Of a stretch of DNA of 64,000 nt, positions 36,089 to 45,858 are shown piece after piece. Both the position numbers and the translations under genes were made by a program. A model generated the notes under the pieces. It searched no databases. It worked only from the letters and a program-made list of their open reading frames with translations, and was not told where the DNA came from. Origin of the DNA: Lyophyllum atratum (Eukaryota > Basidiomycota > Agaricomycetes > Agaricales > Lyophyllaceae); assembly GCA_014905825.1 (NCBI GenBank), contig JACGCN010000046.1, forward strand, positions 124,001 through 188,000, written 5' to 3'. How positions within the stretch are numbered: the first letter of the stretch is position 1; every line of letters starts with the position of its first letter.

Positions 36089-36724
36089 ATGGGTCGTATG
36101 CACGCTCCCGGAAAGGGCATTTGTGCGTTACAGTTGCTCTTTTACGTCCAATGATGCTAATCTGATATCTTTCAGCGTCCTCCGCTCTCCCTTACCGCCG
36201 CTCGCCTCCGTCGTGGCTCAAGACCACCCCCGAGGACGTCGTTGACCAGATCGTCAAGTTCGCCCGCAAGGGTCTGACCCCATCGCAAATCGGTGTTGTC
36301 CTCCGTGACTCGCACGGCATCCCCCAAGTCCGCTTCGTCACCGGAAACAAGATCCTCCGTATTCTCAAGGGACACGGTACCCATCTCTCCTCTCCCCCTT
36401 ATACTCCTACTCATACACCGTCTTTTTTTTTTTTTTTTTTCTTTCCCTCCTCCTTTCCTCTCCTGTTTCTCCGTGCTCGGTATACCTTTTTGTTTGGGGA
36501 TAGGACTTGGCCCATCCATCCCTGAGGACCTCTGGCACCTCATCAAAAAGGCGGTTGCCGTGCGCAAGCACCTCGAGACCAACAGGAAGGATCGCGACTC
36601 CAAGTTCCGTCTCATTCTCATCGAGTCCCGTATCCACCGTCTCGCTCGCTACTACAAGACTAGGCAGCAGATCCCGCCTACCTTCAAGTACGACTCCGCT
36701 ACCGCCTCGACTCTCGTCGCCTAA
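36089..36724 (+). CDS. RPS13: 40S ribosomal protein S13 (uS15, 151 aa)
   Basis: Three exons: 36089-36122, 36176-36376, 36504-36724, giving exactly 151 residues, the standard uS15 length. It begins [11 protein letters not shown]. Conserved blocks include [41 protein letters not shown], the [17 protein letters not shown] stretch, and [20 protein letters not shown] ahead of the ARYYKTRQ end. It is a small-subunit ribosomal protein that binds rRNA near the subunit interface. The second intron (127 bases) contains a run of more than 20 T, unusual but within the intron. It is head to head with RPS6. Confidence 0.97.
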
Positions 36725-37648
36725 GGGAGGGCTTTTGGGTTAGTCAGGGTGTGGAGAGGTGGTTAGGTCGTATGGTTATGAGCACACGCGAAAATATATG
36801 CATTTATGCTCCTCCTTTTTATGTTTGTTGAGCTGAGAGAACCCTGAGAGATTTTTGTCGTGCGTCGTATTGTGACACTCGAAAACCCGGCCAGCAGCTC
36901 GTAACCGGTTAACCACTTATAGCAACCTTGTCAGAGACAAGTAGTGACGCGTACATGGTCTTCTGCATGGTGATTCGCCATTTGCATTAGCCCGTCAGCC
37001 GCGATGTCCCCCCGAAGCAAGTGCCCCGCGTCTTTAAAGGCTTCACAAGTCTTCGACAGTGCGTCCACCAACTTCTAACGTACTGGCTCAAGCTGACTCC
37101 CTTTGTTGTAGCTGTACACCACACGAAAATGTATCGACCCAGCGTCTCCCGCACATCCCTCGACTTAGACCTTCTGGATCACCTGGGGCAAGGATAACCG
37201 TGTCGAGCTTCTTCCCCCGACCGACAGTGTTGCCACCGAGCTTTCGATCCAGCAAGCACGAACGATGAGTTGAAAGGCGAGTCGAATACGACGGGCTACA
37301 GTACTCCCCGTTCACACGAGCCCTCACTTCCACGCCGTCTGACTCGTAAGCCTCGCCGTTCTACTACATTCTTAGCCACTCATTTCAGGGAGAATCTCAA
37401 GCCTGAGTCGTGTACAACCTGGGAGCGGCTCACTAGGCCCATGCTGCGCACATCATGTCCGATGGCATGCCCACCTCCAAACGATCTGATCTTACTACAT
37501 GGTGCGACTGTACAAGGATCCTAGGAGTTCCGAAGCTCATCTAGAAGGAGGGTGGTGAGTTTTGTGTCGTGAGGAAAATCTAAGAGCAGAATCCTTACTA
37601 CGCCGTCATCTCTGCTTGAGCCTTGAGTGCAACTCTGATGATTCATGT
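36725..37648. other. Intergenic, no recognised gene
   Basis: Short open frames on both strands (for example 37059-37268 plus) with possible splice signals but no recognisable domain. It lies between the 3' ends of RPS13 and the minus-strand NACHT gene. Confidence 0.4.
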
Positions 37649-39332
37649 TCATCGCCAATCATTCCACCGTCGCCGTCGACGGTCATGTTCATCACGAAAA
37701 CCCTCGACTTCATACTCTTCCACTTCTTCATCCGACCCTTCTTCCCTAATTTCGTCTTGTAAGGCATCGCGCGCAGCAGAAAGCTCTTCATGATATGTCT
37801 CCCATTCCTCCACCAGGTCTTTGGGTGGTGATTCGGCAAAATACTGGAAACATGTCAGAGCCAATATGCATGGACCGGGTGTCGTGCAGTCCTACGTACC
37901 CGTAGTAAACGAAGGACATCCCAAGCTGCCTTCACATCGTCCCTCAAAAACATCAACTTGATCGTCCTGAGAGCCTTCTGCCGCGATATCCGTGTGAGAA
38001 GATCCTTAACATTCCAATGAGTGAAGGTGCTCAATGCAAGAATCGTTCGGTCACATATTTCGGCAACATTCTGTTGCCCCCACTGATGATACTCGCCACT
38101 GTTTGGCAAGAGAAAAATCGCCACATGCTTTCCAAGAGTGTCAATTTATATAGATGGCGAGTTACAACTACATACCTCAAGTTGCTCCAAGTGCGCCATG
38201 ACGTCCGAAAAGTATTGCGTGTTGAGAAAGTACCTCCGATCAATTGACTGGAGCTGATGCACCAGTCTAGCATCATAGTAATCTAATGCATGCCGGATAT
38301 GCTTAGCCCAATACTTCCTAGCATACTGATATTCTCCAAAGCTACAGATTATGAACATCAGGACATGATTAAATGATGTGGTAGGTGGCATCGTACAAAG
38401 GTGGTACATACCTATCAGTTGCCAAAGCAATGTCCACCCCCGTAGTCAACAGGCTCATGCAATAATACGCTAAGTCAGCATTGCCAAACTTATAGTCAAA
38501 CAAACGGTAAGAGGGCGTGTCGTCGGGTACTTGGAGATAATCCAAAAACGGCACGATAGTTTCGAATCCAAGATATTGGATCAGCTCAGAGAAGATGCTA
38601 CCATATATCAAAAGCAGGGAATGATGCCGCCGTGGCAGTGGATCCTGGAGACCAGGGAGACGGAGTAGTTTGCATGTTAACATAACCATTTCTGCTGGGT
38701 GACCGTCACCCATTTTATGAAGGGAGTCGCTCCAAAGAAGCGCAAGAGCACCCGTGATCCATTGGCCGCGGATTCCTAAAGGTGCCAACAATGCCAAGAA
38801 GTGTCTGAAGGCTGTCTGACGCAACAAATCAAAGTGCCGAAAAAGGTGTTCGTGTCCAGGGCCCTTCAGACCATGATTTATGGAATAAGTTAGCAGTAGT
38901 CTCCTATAGACAAGGGCCATCTCACCTTCAAGTGACTATCCATATTCAGAAACATTGCTATATTGTGCTCATATGGAGCCATTAAATCAGACCAGCTTTC
39001 AATACCCCGACAAAAAAAATCAACCTCGGGCTGGGGTAGCTGGAGGATCCAAGTGTTAGGGTCCATGTCCATGATATCTTCGATAATGGCATCCTGATAT
39101 TGACCTGCGTATTCGAGGTGGTCCATCCACGTGTAAAAGCTAGGACACGTTGCTTGGCGTAGGGCAGTACTGGAGTTACCAATCAAGTGTGATCCACCAC
39201 GGGCCAATGAGTAGCGTCTCAGGCAATCCAGCATTGCACGCACAGTTTGTGCCTCCATGGCTTCAGGATCAATATGAAAGTGGCCTGAGCGAGCAGGGTC
39301 GAAGACGAAGTCTGGGAAGGATTTGTGGATGG

Positions 39333-39337
39333 GGTGA
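39333..39337. repeat. Target site duplication, left copy
   Basis: GGTGA immediately before the TG of the 5' LTR, matched by GGTGA at 44532-44536 after the CA of the 3' LTR. Five bases is the usual length for Ty1/Copia integration. Confidence 0.92.
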
Positions 39338-39742
39338 TGTTGAGGTTAGACTTAACCAAGACCCATATCACGCTACGTATCTCATATTATTTCCTTTTTC
39401 GTCCACGGTCACTATAATTAGATTCTCGCTTATTCGTTACGCCTCGATGCCGTGCATCGAGACCTCCATTCAATTCAGTCAAGCCGGCGCTTATTTGCTA
39501 GTCTTTATTCGAACTCTATTTCCTTCGTGTACATACTAGACGTACCTACACAGACCACCCTTAGTCGTCTTTACACACCGTGTCTGGACACTAAGGGTGA
39601 GCATTCTTATTTACTTCTACTTTACCGTTCGTTACTGATTGACCTCGTAGTTTACTTATTTGTGATATTCTACAGGTCAATACCAGTCGTCTTTACACAC
39701 CGTGTCTGGACACTAAGGTTTACTTATTTGTGATATTCTACA
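39338..39742 (+). repeat. 5' long terminal repeat
   Basis: TG...CA ends. Inside it, a 34-base block starting AGTCGTCTTTACACACC occurs at 39563-39596 and again at 39685-39718, and a 27-base block starting GTTTACTTATTTGTG occurs at 39650-39676 and 39718-39744, so the 3' half of the LTR is itself an internal duplication. Confidence 0.95.
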
Positions 39743-39757
39743 GGTTATGGGCCCCGC
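39743..39757 (+). promoter_or_regulatory. Primer-binding site, initiator tRNA-Met anticodon arm
   Basis: The bases GGTTATGGGCCC directly abut the 5' LTR. They are complementary to the anticodon stem-loop (GGGCCCAUAACC) of eukaryotic initiator tRNA-Met, not to its 3' CCA end. This is the half-tRNA priming known from Drosophila copia and some yeast elements. Confidence 0.75.
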
Positions 39758-39817
39758 CGTTAGCTTCTAAATCACCCAGACACAAACCAGACGAACTCAA
39801 ACATTCACTTTACCCAC

Positions 39818-42800
39818 ATGGCTACCACTAGCAACAACCCACCCATCTTTCCCGCCGACGAACAGTTCGACGGCTCGAACTACGTTACATTCCGGAAACG
39901 GATCCTGCTGGCAGCAAGGGTTCGCGGTGCTCGCGATTACCTTGAGGGCAAGATTCCGAAGCCGTCCCCATTACCGCTAGGCGCCTTACCTCCCGAGCCT
40001 ACGGAATGGCAGTCCCCAACCCCCTCCATTACGGAGTGGGACAACCGTGACGCCTGGGCTTTAGCCCTCGTCGTTTACAACACCAAAAACCCTACCGGAC
40101 TCGGTATCGAGCAGGAAGGGAGCGCCGCTGAGGCTTGGAAGACACTCACCGACACCTATGGTACCTCGGGAGAGCTCGCTGCAGCTGCCGCCGAGAAGAC
40201 CTTGCGGAACATCCAGTACACTGATGGACGCGACTTCCCTACCCATTTAGCAGCACTACGCACCGCTTGGTCTACCGCCACCCAAAAGGGCGCCAACATC
40301 GACGACACCGCTTTCCGAGCCATCGTCATCGGTTCACTCCCAAAATCGTGGAACGTCGTCATCGCCACGATGCGCCACACCAAAACGTCTGCAGAAGCCA
40401 CCGCCGCTTTACTACTCCACTGGGACCTCGAAAAGGGGGACACACCTGTCGTACCCACCACGACTGCCCTGCAAGCCAAAACTTCGTCGTCAAAGACCGA
40501 CCTTCTCTGCTCCAATAACAACTGCGGGAGGAGGGGTCACCTCGTCAAAGATTGCTATTGGCCGGGTGGTGGAAAGGAGGGTCAGTTTCCCCCAAATTTC
40601 CGTAGTAGGGCGAAAAGCGGTACCTCTACACCCGTGGCAGCGGTCGCTGACACCAACACTACCCCTACGGCCCACATCGCATCGACGACCCCGAACCCCG
40701 ACGCGTCGCGTGTAACCTACGCTTTAGCAGCGGCCATTGTCCCCACCTCTGACTCCATCCCCTCCTTTTATCCTGCCGCCTTCTTCGATGCCGCGAACAA
40801 GTTCCTCACCACCGCCATGGTCGCGAAAAGCCACGTCCCCACCTACGCGGACTCTGGCGCGAGCGATCACTGTTTTGTAGAGAGATCGAGCTTCTTGGAT
40901 TATGAGGAGTTCGCTGTGCCGCGTCAAGGACAGCCAGCGAATCGGGGGGGTACTTTTCGTATCATGGGGCAGGGAACTGTGAAAAGGACGGTCATAGTGA
41001 ATGGAGTGGAATCAGACCTTATGTTTCGCTCGGCGCTGCACACACCAGACCTCGCCGCGAACTTGATTTCCATTGGGAAATTTGATGCCGCTGGCTTCAC
41101 CGTCACCTTCTCGAAGGGAAAGGCTACGTTCACCGATCCAAAGGGGAGGGTTTTCATGGTGGGCATCGGGGAGAATGGGATGTACCGCCTCGAATCTGTG
41201 GGAGCCACTCGAGCGCCTGTCCAGGTGATGGTCGCACGCTCGCTCGACATACCCGTCAATCTCGATACTTGGCATCGTCGCATGGGGCACGCCGGCGTTA
41301 CTGGCATACGCAACCTGGTCAGAAAGGGACTAGTTGATGGGTTACACGTTCAGGGGAACTTAGCTGTGGAGGGTCTATGCGAGGACTGTGTGTATGGGAA
41401 ACACGCAGCTCGCCCCTATGATGGCATAGTCGTACCGGAGACCAAACCGAATGAGAGGTGTCATATCGACCTCTGGGGACCCGCGTCCACACCATCCCTC
41501 GGGGGAGCCCTGTACATGATGCTGGTGGTCGATGGGGGAACATCTAGGATGCGTGGGTTTTATCTGTCAAGGAAGGACGCAGTAACCACATTATCAGCGT
41601 TCAAGTCCTACCACCAGGAATCCGAACGTCAGACGGGTCAGAAGTTGTTGAGGTGCCGCATTGATGCAGGCCGGGAGTGGATAAACGCATTATGGTTCGA
41701 GTACTGCGGTGAGCACGGGATTATTCTGGAGGTCAGCACCCCATACGCGCACCCCCAGAATGGACTTGCCGAACGTTCTATACGCACCATCATAGAGGGC
41801 GTTCGGTGCATGCTCGCCGACAGCGGTCTTGCGAAGTACCTTTGGGCCGAGGCCGGGAACACCGGGGTATATGTCCGTAACCTCATTCCCTCTTCGCGTC
41901 ACCCCGATGTAGTTCCCGAGGAGGCATGGACTGGGAAGCGCCAAGGTGTCGCACATCTACGCCCCTTTGGCTGCACGGCATTCGCTAAGATCCCGGAGGA
42001 GCTCGTGGTTTCTAAATTGGACCCTCGATCGATCCGTTACGTCATGGTCGGGTACTCGGACAACGGATACAAATTGTTCGATCAAGGCACGCGTTCTATT
42101 ATTACCAGCCGGGATGTAATCTTCGACGAGGGCGTCGGACACCGCGCCATCACCATCCTCAGCGACGACCACCTTCTCGCCGACGTCGAACCACCCATTG
42201 ATCCAGCCACCCCTGCCATTATTCCTCGCAAGCAACCTATTGCGCCCCGTATTCGTGACACCGATGGTCCACTACACCCCGCACCCCACACCCCGGATGA
42301 ACCCCACACACCTGCGGCTGCACCACCAGCCCCGGATGACTTACCCCTTGCCTTGCGACGATCCCGCCGTCACGCGGATCCCACGCCTGCGATCATAGCC
42401 GCGCGCGAAACTCAGGATAGGGAGGATTCTGCACGCGCCGCTGGCGAAGATTGGGCTACTGACACCCCACACCCGGAGGCCGCCAACGACATGCACGCGT
42501 TCTTGGCATCCTTGACCACCACCACCTCGTCCTCCGATGATTACCTGCCTAAACACTACGGGGAGGCCGTGCGCCGTCCTGATCTGTGGAACGCGCCGAT
42601 GGAGACGGAGCTTAACATCCTGCAGGATCGGGAGGTGTTTCGACTTGTGCCTGCGTCGTCTGTACCTCCTGGGAAGAAGGTTATAGATTGCATGTGGGTC
42701 TACGCGCACAAGTTCGACGCGGATGGGAACATTGTCAAGCGGAAGGCTCGCTTGGTGGCGAAGGGGTTCTCTCAGGTGCAGGGGGAGGATTTTGATGAGA

Positions 42801-44101
42801 CTTATGCGTCCGTCGTGCGCCTCGAGTCCATGCGGATGACCGCCGCCATTGCTGCTGACCAGGGTCTCCACATCTGGCAGGTCGATTTTGTATCCGCCTA
42901 CCTCAACAGTGTCTTGGAACACACTGTCTACATGCGCGTGCCGCCCGGGTTTCGTGGGGGGGAGGGTAAGGTGTGCCTACTCCTCAAAACCCTGTACGGC
43001 ATGATGCAGGGCGGGTATGACTGGTGGCATAACCTCGACCGCGCCTACACCAAAATCGGGTACCGCTCCTCACGCGCTGACAACTGCGTACGCTCGAAGA
43101 TTGTCAACGGCGAGCGAACCATCACCTGCACGTTCACTGACGACATCTTCGGGGTATCATCCACCACCGCCGGGTCCACTGTAGCGAAGAAGGAGCTAGC
43201 TGGGTGCTACGAGATCAAGGATCTGGGGGAGCCAAAGTATATTCTGGGTATGCGGGTGGACCGCGACGCGACCACGGGTGCGATTTCCCTCTCACAACGG
43301 GCTTACCTCGAGCGAGTACTACAGCGTTTCGGCATGACAGACGCGAACCCCCATCCTACCCCACTTCCTGCCGGCCTACGCCTCGACGACACCCAATCCC
43401 CTCGCTCAGATGCAGACCGTCTATACATGAAGGATAAGCCGTATCGCGAACTCCTTGGGTCACTCATGTGGGCACAAGTCGCCACCCGCCCTGACATTTC
43501 GTTCGCTGTCGGTCTGCTCGCCCGCTTCCAATCGAACCCCGGCCCAGCACACTGGAAGGCTATGACGCATGTCCTGGGATATATCAAGGGTACATTGGAC
43601 TATAGCATCACGTACTCTAAGGGGGCGGGCGGCATCAAGCCTATAGGATATGTGGATGCGGATTATGGGGGAGACTACGATACCCGTAGGTCTACGAGTG
43701 GGTATGTGTTCATGATGGCTGGAGGACCCGTTTCCTGGAGCTCGAAACGACAGCCGACCGTCGCTCTCTCTACCACGGAGGCCGAATACATGTCCTTGAC
43801 GCGTGGAGCGCAACAAGGACTCTGGATGCACAACTACCTCGCCGAGGTGGACCTCACGCAAGCGCTGCCGGCCACGCTTCGTTGTGACAACACCTCCGCC
43901 ATCGCACTGACGCGCACTACCAAGGGACACACCCGCGCGAAACATATCGATATCCGACACCATTATATTCGCGAACGCGTCAAGGACGGAGACATTGAAG
44001 TTATACACATCCCATCCTCCGACAATCTCTCCGACATCTTCACCAAACCACTTCCTCGACTACTCCACGAGCGCTTTATCGGACTCCTCAACCTCAATTA
44101 G
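39818..44101 (+). CDS. Copia Gag-Pol polyprotein (1427 aa)
   Basis: A single uninterrupted frame. Gag region about 10-225. Zinc knuckle C231, C236, H241, C246 (CX4CX4HX4C, two residues longer than usual in the first gap). Aspartic protease ADSGAS with Asp345. Integrase: HHCC zinc-binding part starting at WHRRMGH (His486), catalytic core Asp551 in HIDLWGP and the DAG-to-PQNGLAE stretch with the catalytic Glu. Reverse transcriptase: ARLVAKGFSQ, WQVDFVSAYLN, LYGMMQ, and FTDD with Asp1108 where most copia elements have YVDD. RNase H: YVDADYGGD (Asp1280), ALSTTEAEYM, HIDIRHHYIRE, SDIFTKPL end. The frame has no stops or visible frameshifts, so the polyprotein is probably functional. Gag and Pol are fused in one frame, as in many copia elements. 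Confidence 0.97.
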   Translation: MATTSNNPPIFPADEQFDGSNYVTFRKRILLAARVRGARDYLEGKIPKPSPLPLGALPPEPTEWQSPTPSITEWDNRDAWALALVVYNTKNPTGLGIEQEGSAAEAWKTLTDTYGTSGELAAAAAEKTLRNIQYTDGRDFPTHLAALRTAWSTATQKGANIDDTAFRAIVIGSLPKSWNVVIATMRHTKTSAEATAALLLHWDLEKGDTPVVPTTTALQAKTSSSKTDLLCSNNNCGRRGHLVKDCYWPGGGKEGQFPPNFRSRAKSGTSTPVAAVADTNTTPTAHIASTTPNPDASRVTYALAAAIVPTSDSIPSFYPAAFFDAANKFLTTAMVAKSHVPTYADSGASDHCFVERSSFLDYEEFAVPRQGQPANRGGTFRIMGQGTVKRTVIVNGVESDLMFRSALHTPDLAANLISIGKFDAAGFTVTFSKGKATFTDPKGRVFMVGIGENGMYRLESVGATRAPVQVMVARSLDIPVNLDTWHRRMGHAGVTGIRNLVRKGLVDGLHVQGNLAVEGLCEDCVYGKHAARPYDGIVVPETKPNERCHIDLWGPASTPSLGGALYMMLVVDGGTSRMRGFYLSRKDAVTTLSAFKSYHQESERQTGQKLLRCRIDAGREWINALWFEYCGEHGIILEVSTPYAHPQNGLAERSIRTIIEGVRCMLADSGLAKYLWAEAGNTGVYVRNLIPSSRHPDVVPEEAWTGKRQGVAHLRPFGCTAFAKIPEELVVSKLDPRSIRYVMVGYSDNGYKLFDQGTRSIITSRDVIFDEGVGHRAITILSDDHLLADVEPPIDPATPAIIPRKQPIAPRIRDTDGPLHPAPHTPDEPHTPAAAPPAPDDLPLALRRSRRHADPTPAIIAARETQDREDSARAAGEDWATDTPHPEAANDMHAFLASLTTTTSSSDDYLPKHYGEAVRRPDLWNAPMETELNILQDREVFRLVPASSVPPGKKVIDCMWVYAHKFDADGNIVKRKARLVAKGFSQVQGEDFDETYASVVRLESMRMTAAIAADQGLHIWQVDFVSAYLNSVLEHTVYMRVPPGFRGGEGKVCLLLKTLYGMMQGGYDWWHNLDRAYTKIGYRSSRADNCVRSKIVNGERTITCTFTDDIFGVSSTTAGSTVAKKELAGCYEIKDLGEPKYILGMRVDRDATTGAISLSQRAYLERVLQRFGMTDANPHPTPLPAGLRLDDTQSPRSDADRLYMKDKPYRELLGSLMWAQVATRPDISFAVGLLARFQSNPGPAHWKAMTHVLGYIKGTLDYSITYSKGAGGIKPIGYVDADYGGDYDTRRSTSGYVFMMAGGPVSWSSKRQPTVALSTTEAEYMSLTRGAQQGLWMHNYLAEVDLTQALPATLRCDNTSAIALTRTTKGHTRAKHIDIRHHYIRERVKDGDIEVIHIPSSDNLSDIFTKPLPRLLHERFIGLLNLN

Positions 44102-44111
44102 GATCTTGGTC

Positions 44112-44122
44112 GTCTGGGGGAG
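44112..44122 (+). promoter_or_regulatory. Polypurine tract
   Basis: A purine-rich GGGGGAG run directly before the TG of the 3' LTR, the expected plus-strand priming site. Confidence 0.7.
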
Positions 44123-44531
44123 TGTTGAGGTTAGACTTAACCAAGACCCATATCACGCTACGTATCTCATATTATTTCCTTTTTCGTCCACGGTCACTAT
44201 AATTAGATTCTCGCTTATTCGTTACGCCTCGATGCCGTGCATCGAGACCTCCATTCAATTCAGTCAAGCCGGCGCTTATTTGCTAGTCTTTATTCGAACT
44301 CTATTTCCTTCGTGTACATACTAGACGTACCTACACAGACCACCCTTAGTCGTCTTTACACACCGTGTCTGGACACTAAGGGTGAGCATTCTTATTTACT
44401 TCTACTTTACCGTTCGTTACTGATTGACCTCGTAGTTTACTTATTTGTGATATTCTACAGGTCAATACCAGTCGTCTTTACACACCGTGTCTGGACACTA
44501 AGGTTTACTTATTTGTGATATTTATTCTACA
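44123..44531 (+). repeat. 3' long terminal repeat
   Basis: Same as the 5' LTR apart from a 4-base insertion in the GATATTTATTC stretch near its end. It is followed by GGTGA, the right copy of the target duplication (44532-44536). Confidence 0.95.
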
Positions 44532-45858
44532 GGTGACCTAGGCCATGAATTCTATCTTCCATGAAAATCACGCAAAGGAGTCCACGCTGAATTGTAGAAA
44601 CTTGGCCAGGCTGGAGGCAAAATAGTTCCGTGATATCCGCAAGGTAAACACCTAAGAGAATAGCACCAAGTACTACCTTCACAGCTTTTGTGTCAGGGAT
44701 TGTCGCAAGGACTTGATGATACAACCCATCAAGCTCCCCAAAGGCACGACAGTTTGAGGGAGATGGGTTCAAGATGATCTTCAATTGTTCAACCGGGGAC
44801 AGATACTCCTGGTCGACAAATCTGACCAGAGTAACGGCATAGATGAAATATCCATCAGACCGCTTCACCAGGAGGTCCACAATAGGGTCAGACGGCCATG
44901 GTTTCGATACCACAGTCATCCATGGCTCATGCCTGTCAGATGCACAAATCCTGGCGAATTCGTGAAGGAGATACACCCGGACGTCCTGACGAGACCGGTA
45001 ATCACCATAGACAGAAATGGGTTTGGAAGTGAATTCGAAAAGTGGAGTTTTCTCGAATGCGTTGCGGATGTTATATTCAGGTCGGCTAACGATGAGAAGG
45101 CGGAGGGGAAATGTGGGTAGGCTGACGAGCGTCAATACATGTTTCAAAATTTGTGATTGATTGTCAGTTCCGCAGCATTCATCGAGGCCATCGATGATGA
45201 TTATGGACGGGAAAGTGGGCTTCGTAGGTACTGCAACATCCCGTGACGACGTCAGGATTTGAAGCGGCTCGAGGATTAGTTTCTGAATTTGAATCGTAAT
45301 GAGCTGATGGAGGATGGAGGGGTCGTCAATGAGGACCCGCTGAATCACTGGTCGAATATTCGGAATAGATATAGCGAGCTGGTAAGCAATTGTCGTGAAA
45401 AGGCGATCAATGGAGTCGCGGCCCGGCCGCCCTCGCGAAAAGAAAAAGCTGGCAGCTAGGACCTTACTACCGGCACTGTTCTCGGCTATTGTTTGCGCAA
45501 TCGCGGATTTTCCTGCGCCTGCGGGTCCGTGGAGCCAGAGGACTCGGTCGTCTTTCCCAGTAGTCTCCCGATCAATCCACTGGGTGACTTCTTCGATTAA
45601 ATCCACGCGTGTTCCAGGATGACACTTCGCGGGCGGATAGCGCTCGTGTGAATTGAACGCCGCTCCCGGAGAGGTTACGTTGAACAGAGGAAGGAGCCCT
45701 AGAGTCGTGTGAGTCCCGATTATGCATGCACACCGCTTAGGATACGCACCTGGTTCAGGTCTGCTGATAGATACATTCTCAACATGATTATGACTTCCAC
45801 TGATGTCTGCGTATGCACCGCCGTAGACGTTGAAATTCCGTCCGTGAGCGAAAGCCAT

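Larger units (their letters stand above)
39338..44531 (+). mobile_element. Full-length Ty1/Copia LTR retrotransposon
   Basis: A 5194-base element with 5' LTR 39338-39742 (405 bases), primer-binding site directly after it, one long open frame 39818-44101, a purine tract before the 3' LTR, and 3' LTR 44123-44531 (409 bases). The LTRs begin TGTTGAGG and end TTCTACA. By eye they are identical except for a 4-base duplication (TTTA-type) near the 3' end of the right copy. The element is flanked by GGTGA on both sides. Domain order protease, integrase, reverse transcriptase, RNase H identifies Copia rather than Gypsy. Everything needed for autonomous retrotransposition appears present. Confidence 0.97.
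37649..45858 (-). pseudogene. NACHT NTPase gene split by a Copia element
   Basis: Minus-strand exons: 45858-45750, 45698 to the insertion at 44532, then after the element 39337-38926, 38863-38412, 38341-38176, 38127-37900, 37843-37649. With one copy of the 5-base target duplication removed the frame is continuous (about 907 codons), so the gene was intact before insertion. The 5' part holds MAFAHGRNFNVYGG, Walker A GPAGAGKS, Walker B IIIIDGLDEC and RLLIVSRPEYNIRN. The 3' part has HKSFPDFVFDPARS, then a long helical region without recognised repeats and an acidic, Arg-rich end. In its present state translation stops two codons into the LTR, giving a shortened NACHT protein of about 425 residues. 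A spliced product that removes the element cannot be excluded. It is paralogous to the gene at 30675. Confidence 0.88.

Noticed and set aside
42341..42922. 193-codon minus-strand frame
   Set aside because: It lies opposite the Copia reverse transcriptase coding region and is a shadow of high-GC codons. No domain.
43460..44008. 182-codon minus-strand frame
   Set aside because: Shadow of the Copia RNase H region.
44237..44518. Plus-strand frame repeated at 39452-39733
   Set aside because: It lies inside both LTRs, so the duplication is due to the LTRs and not to a gene pair.
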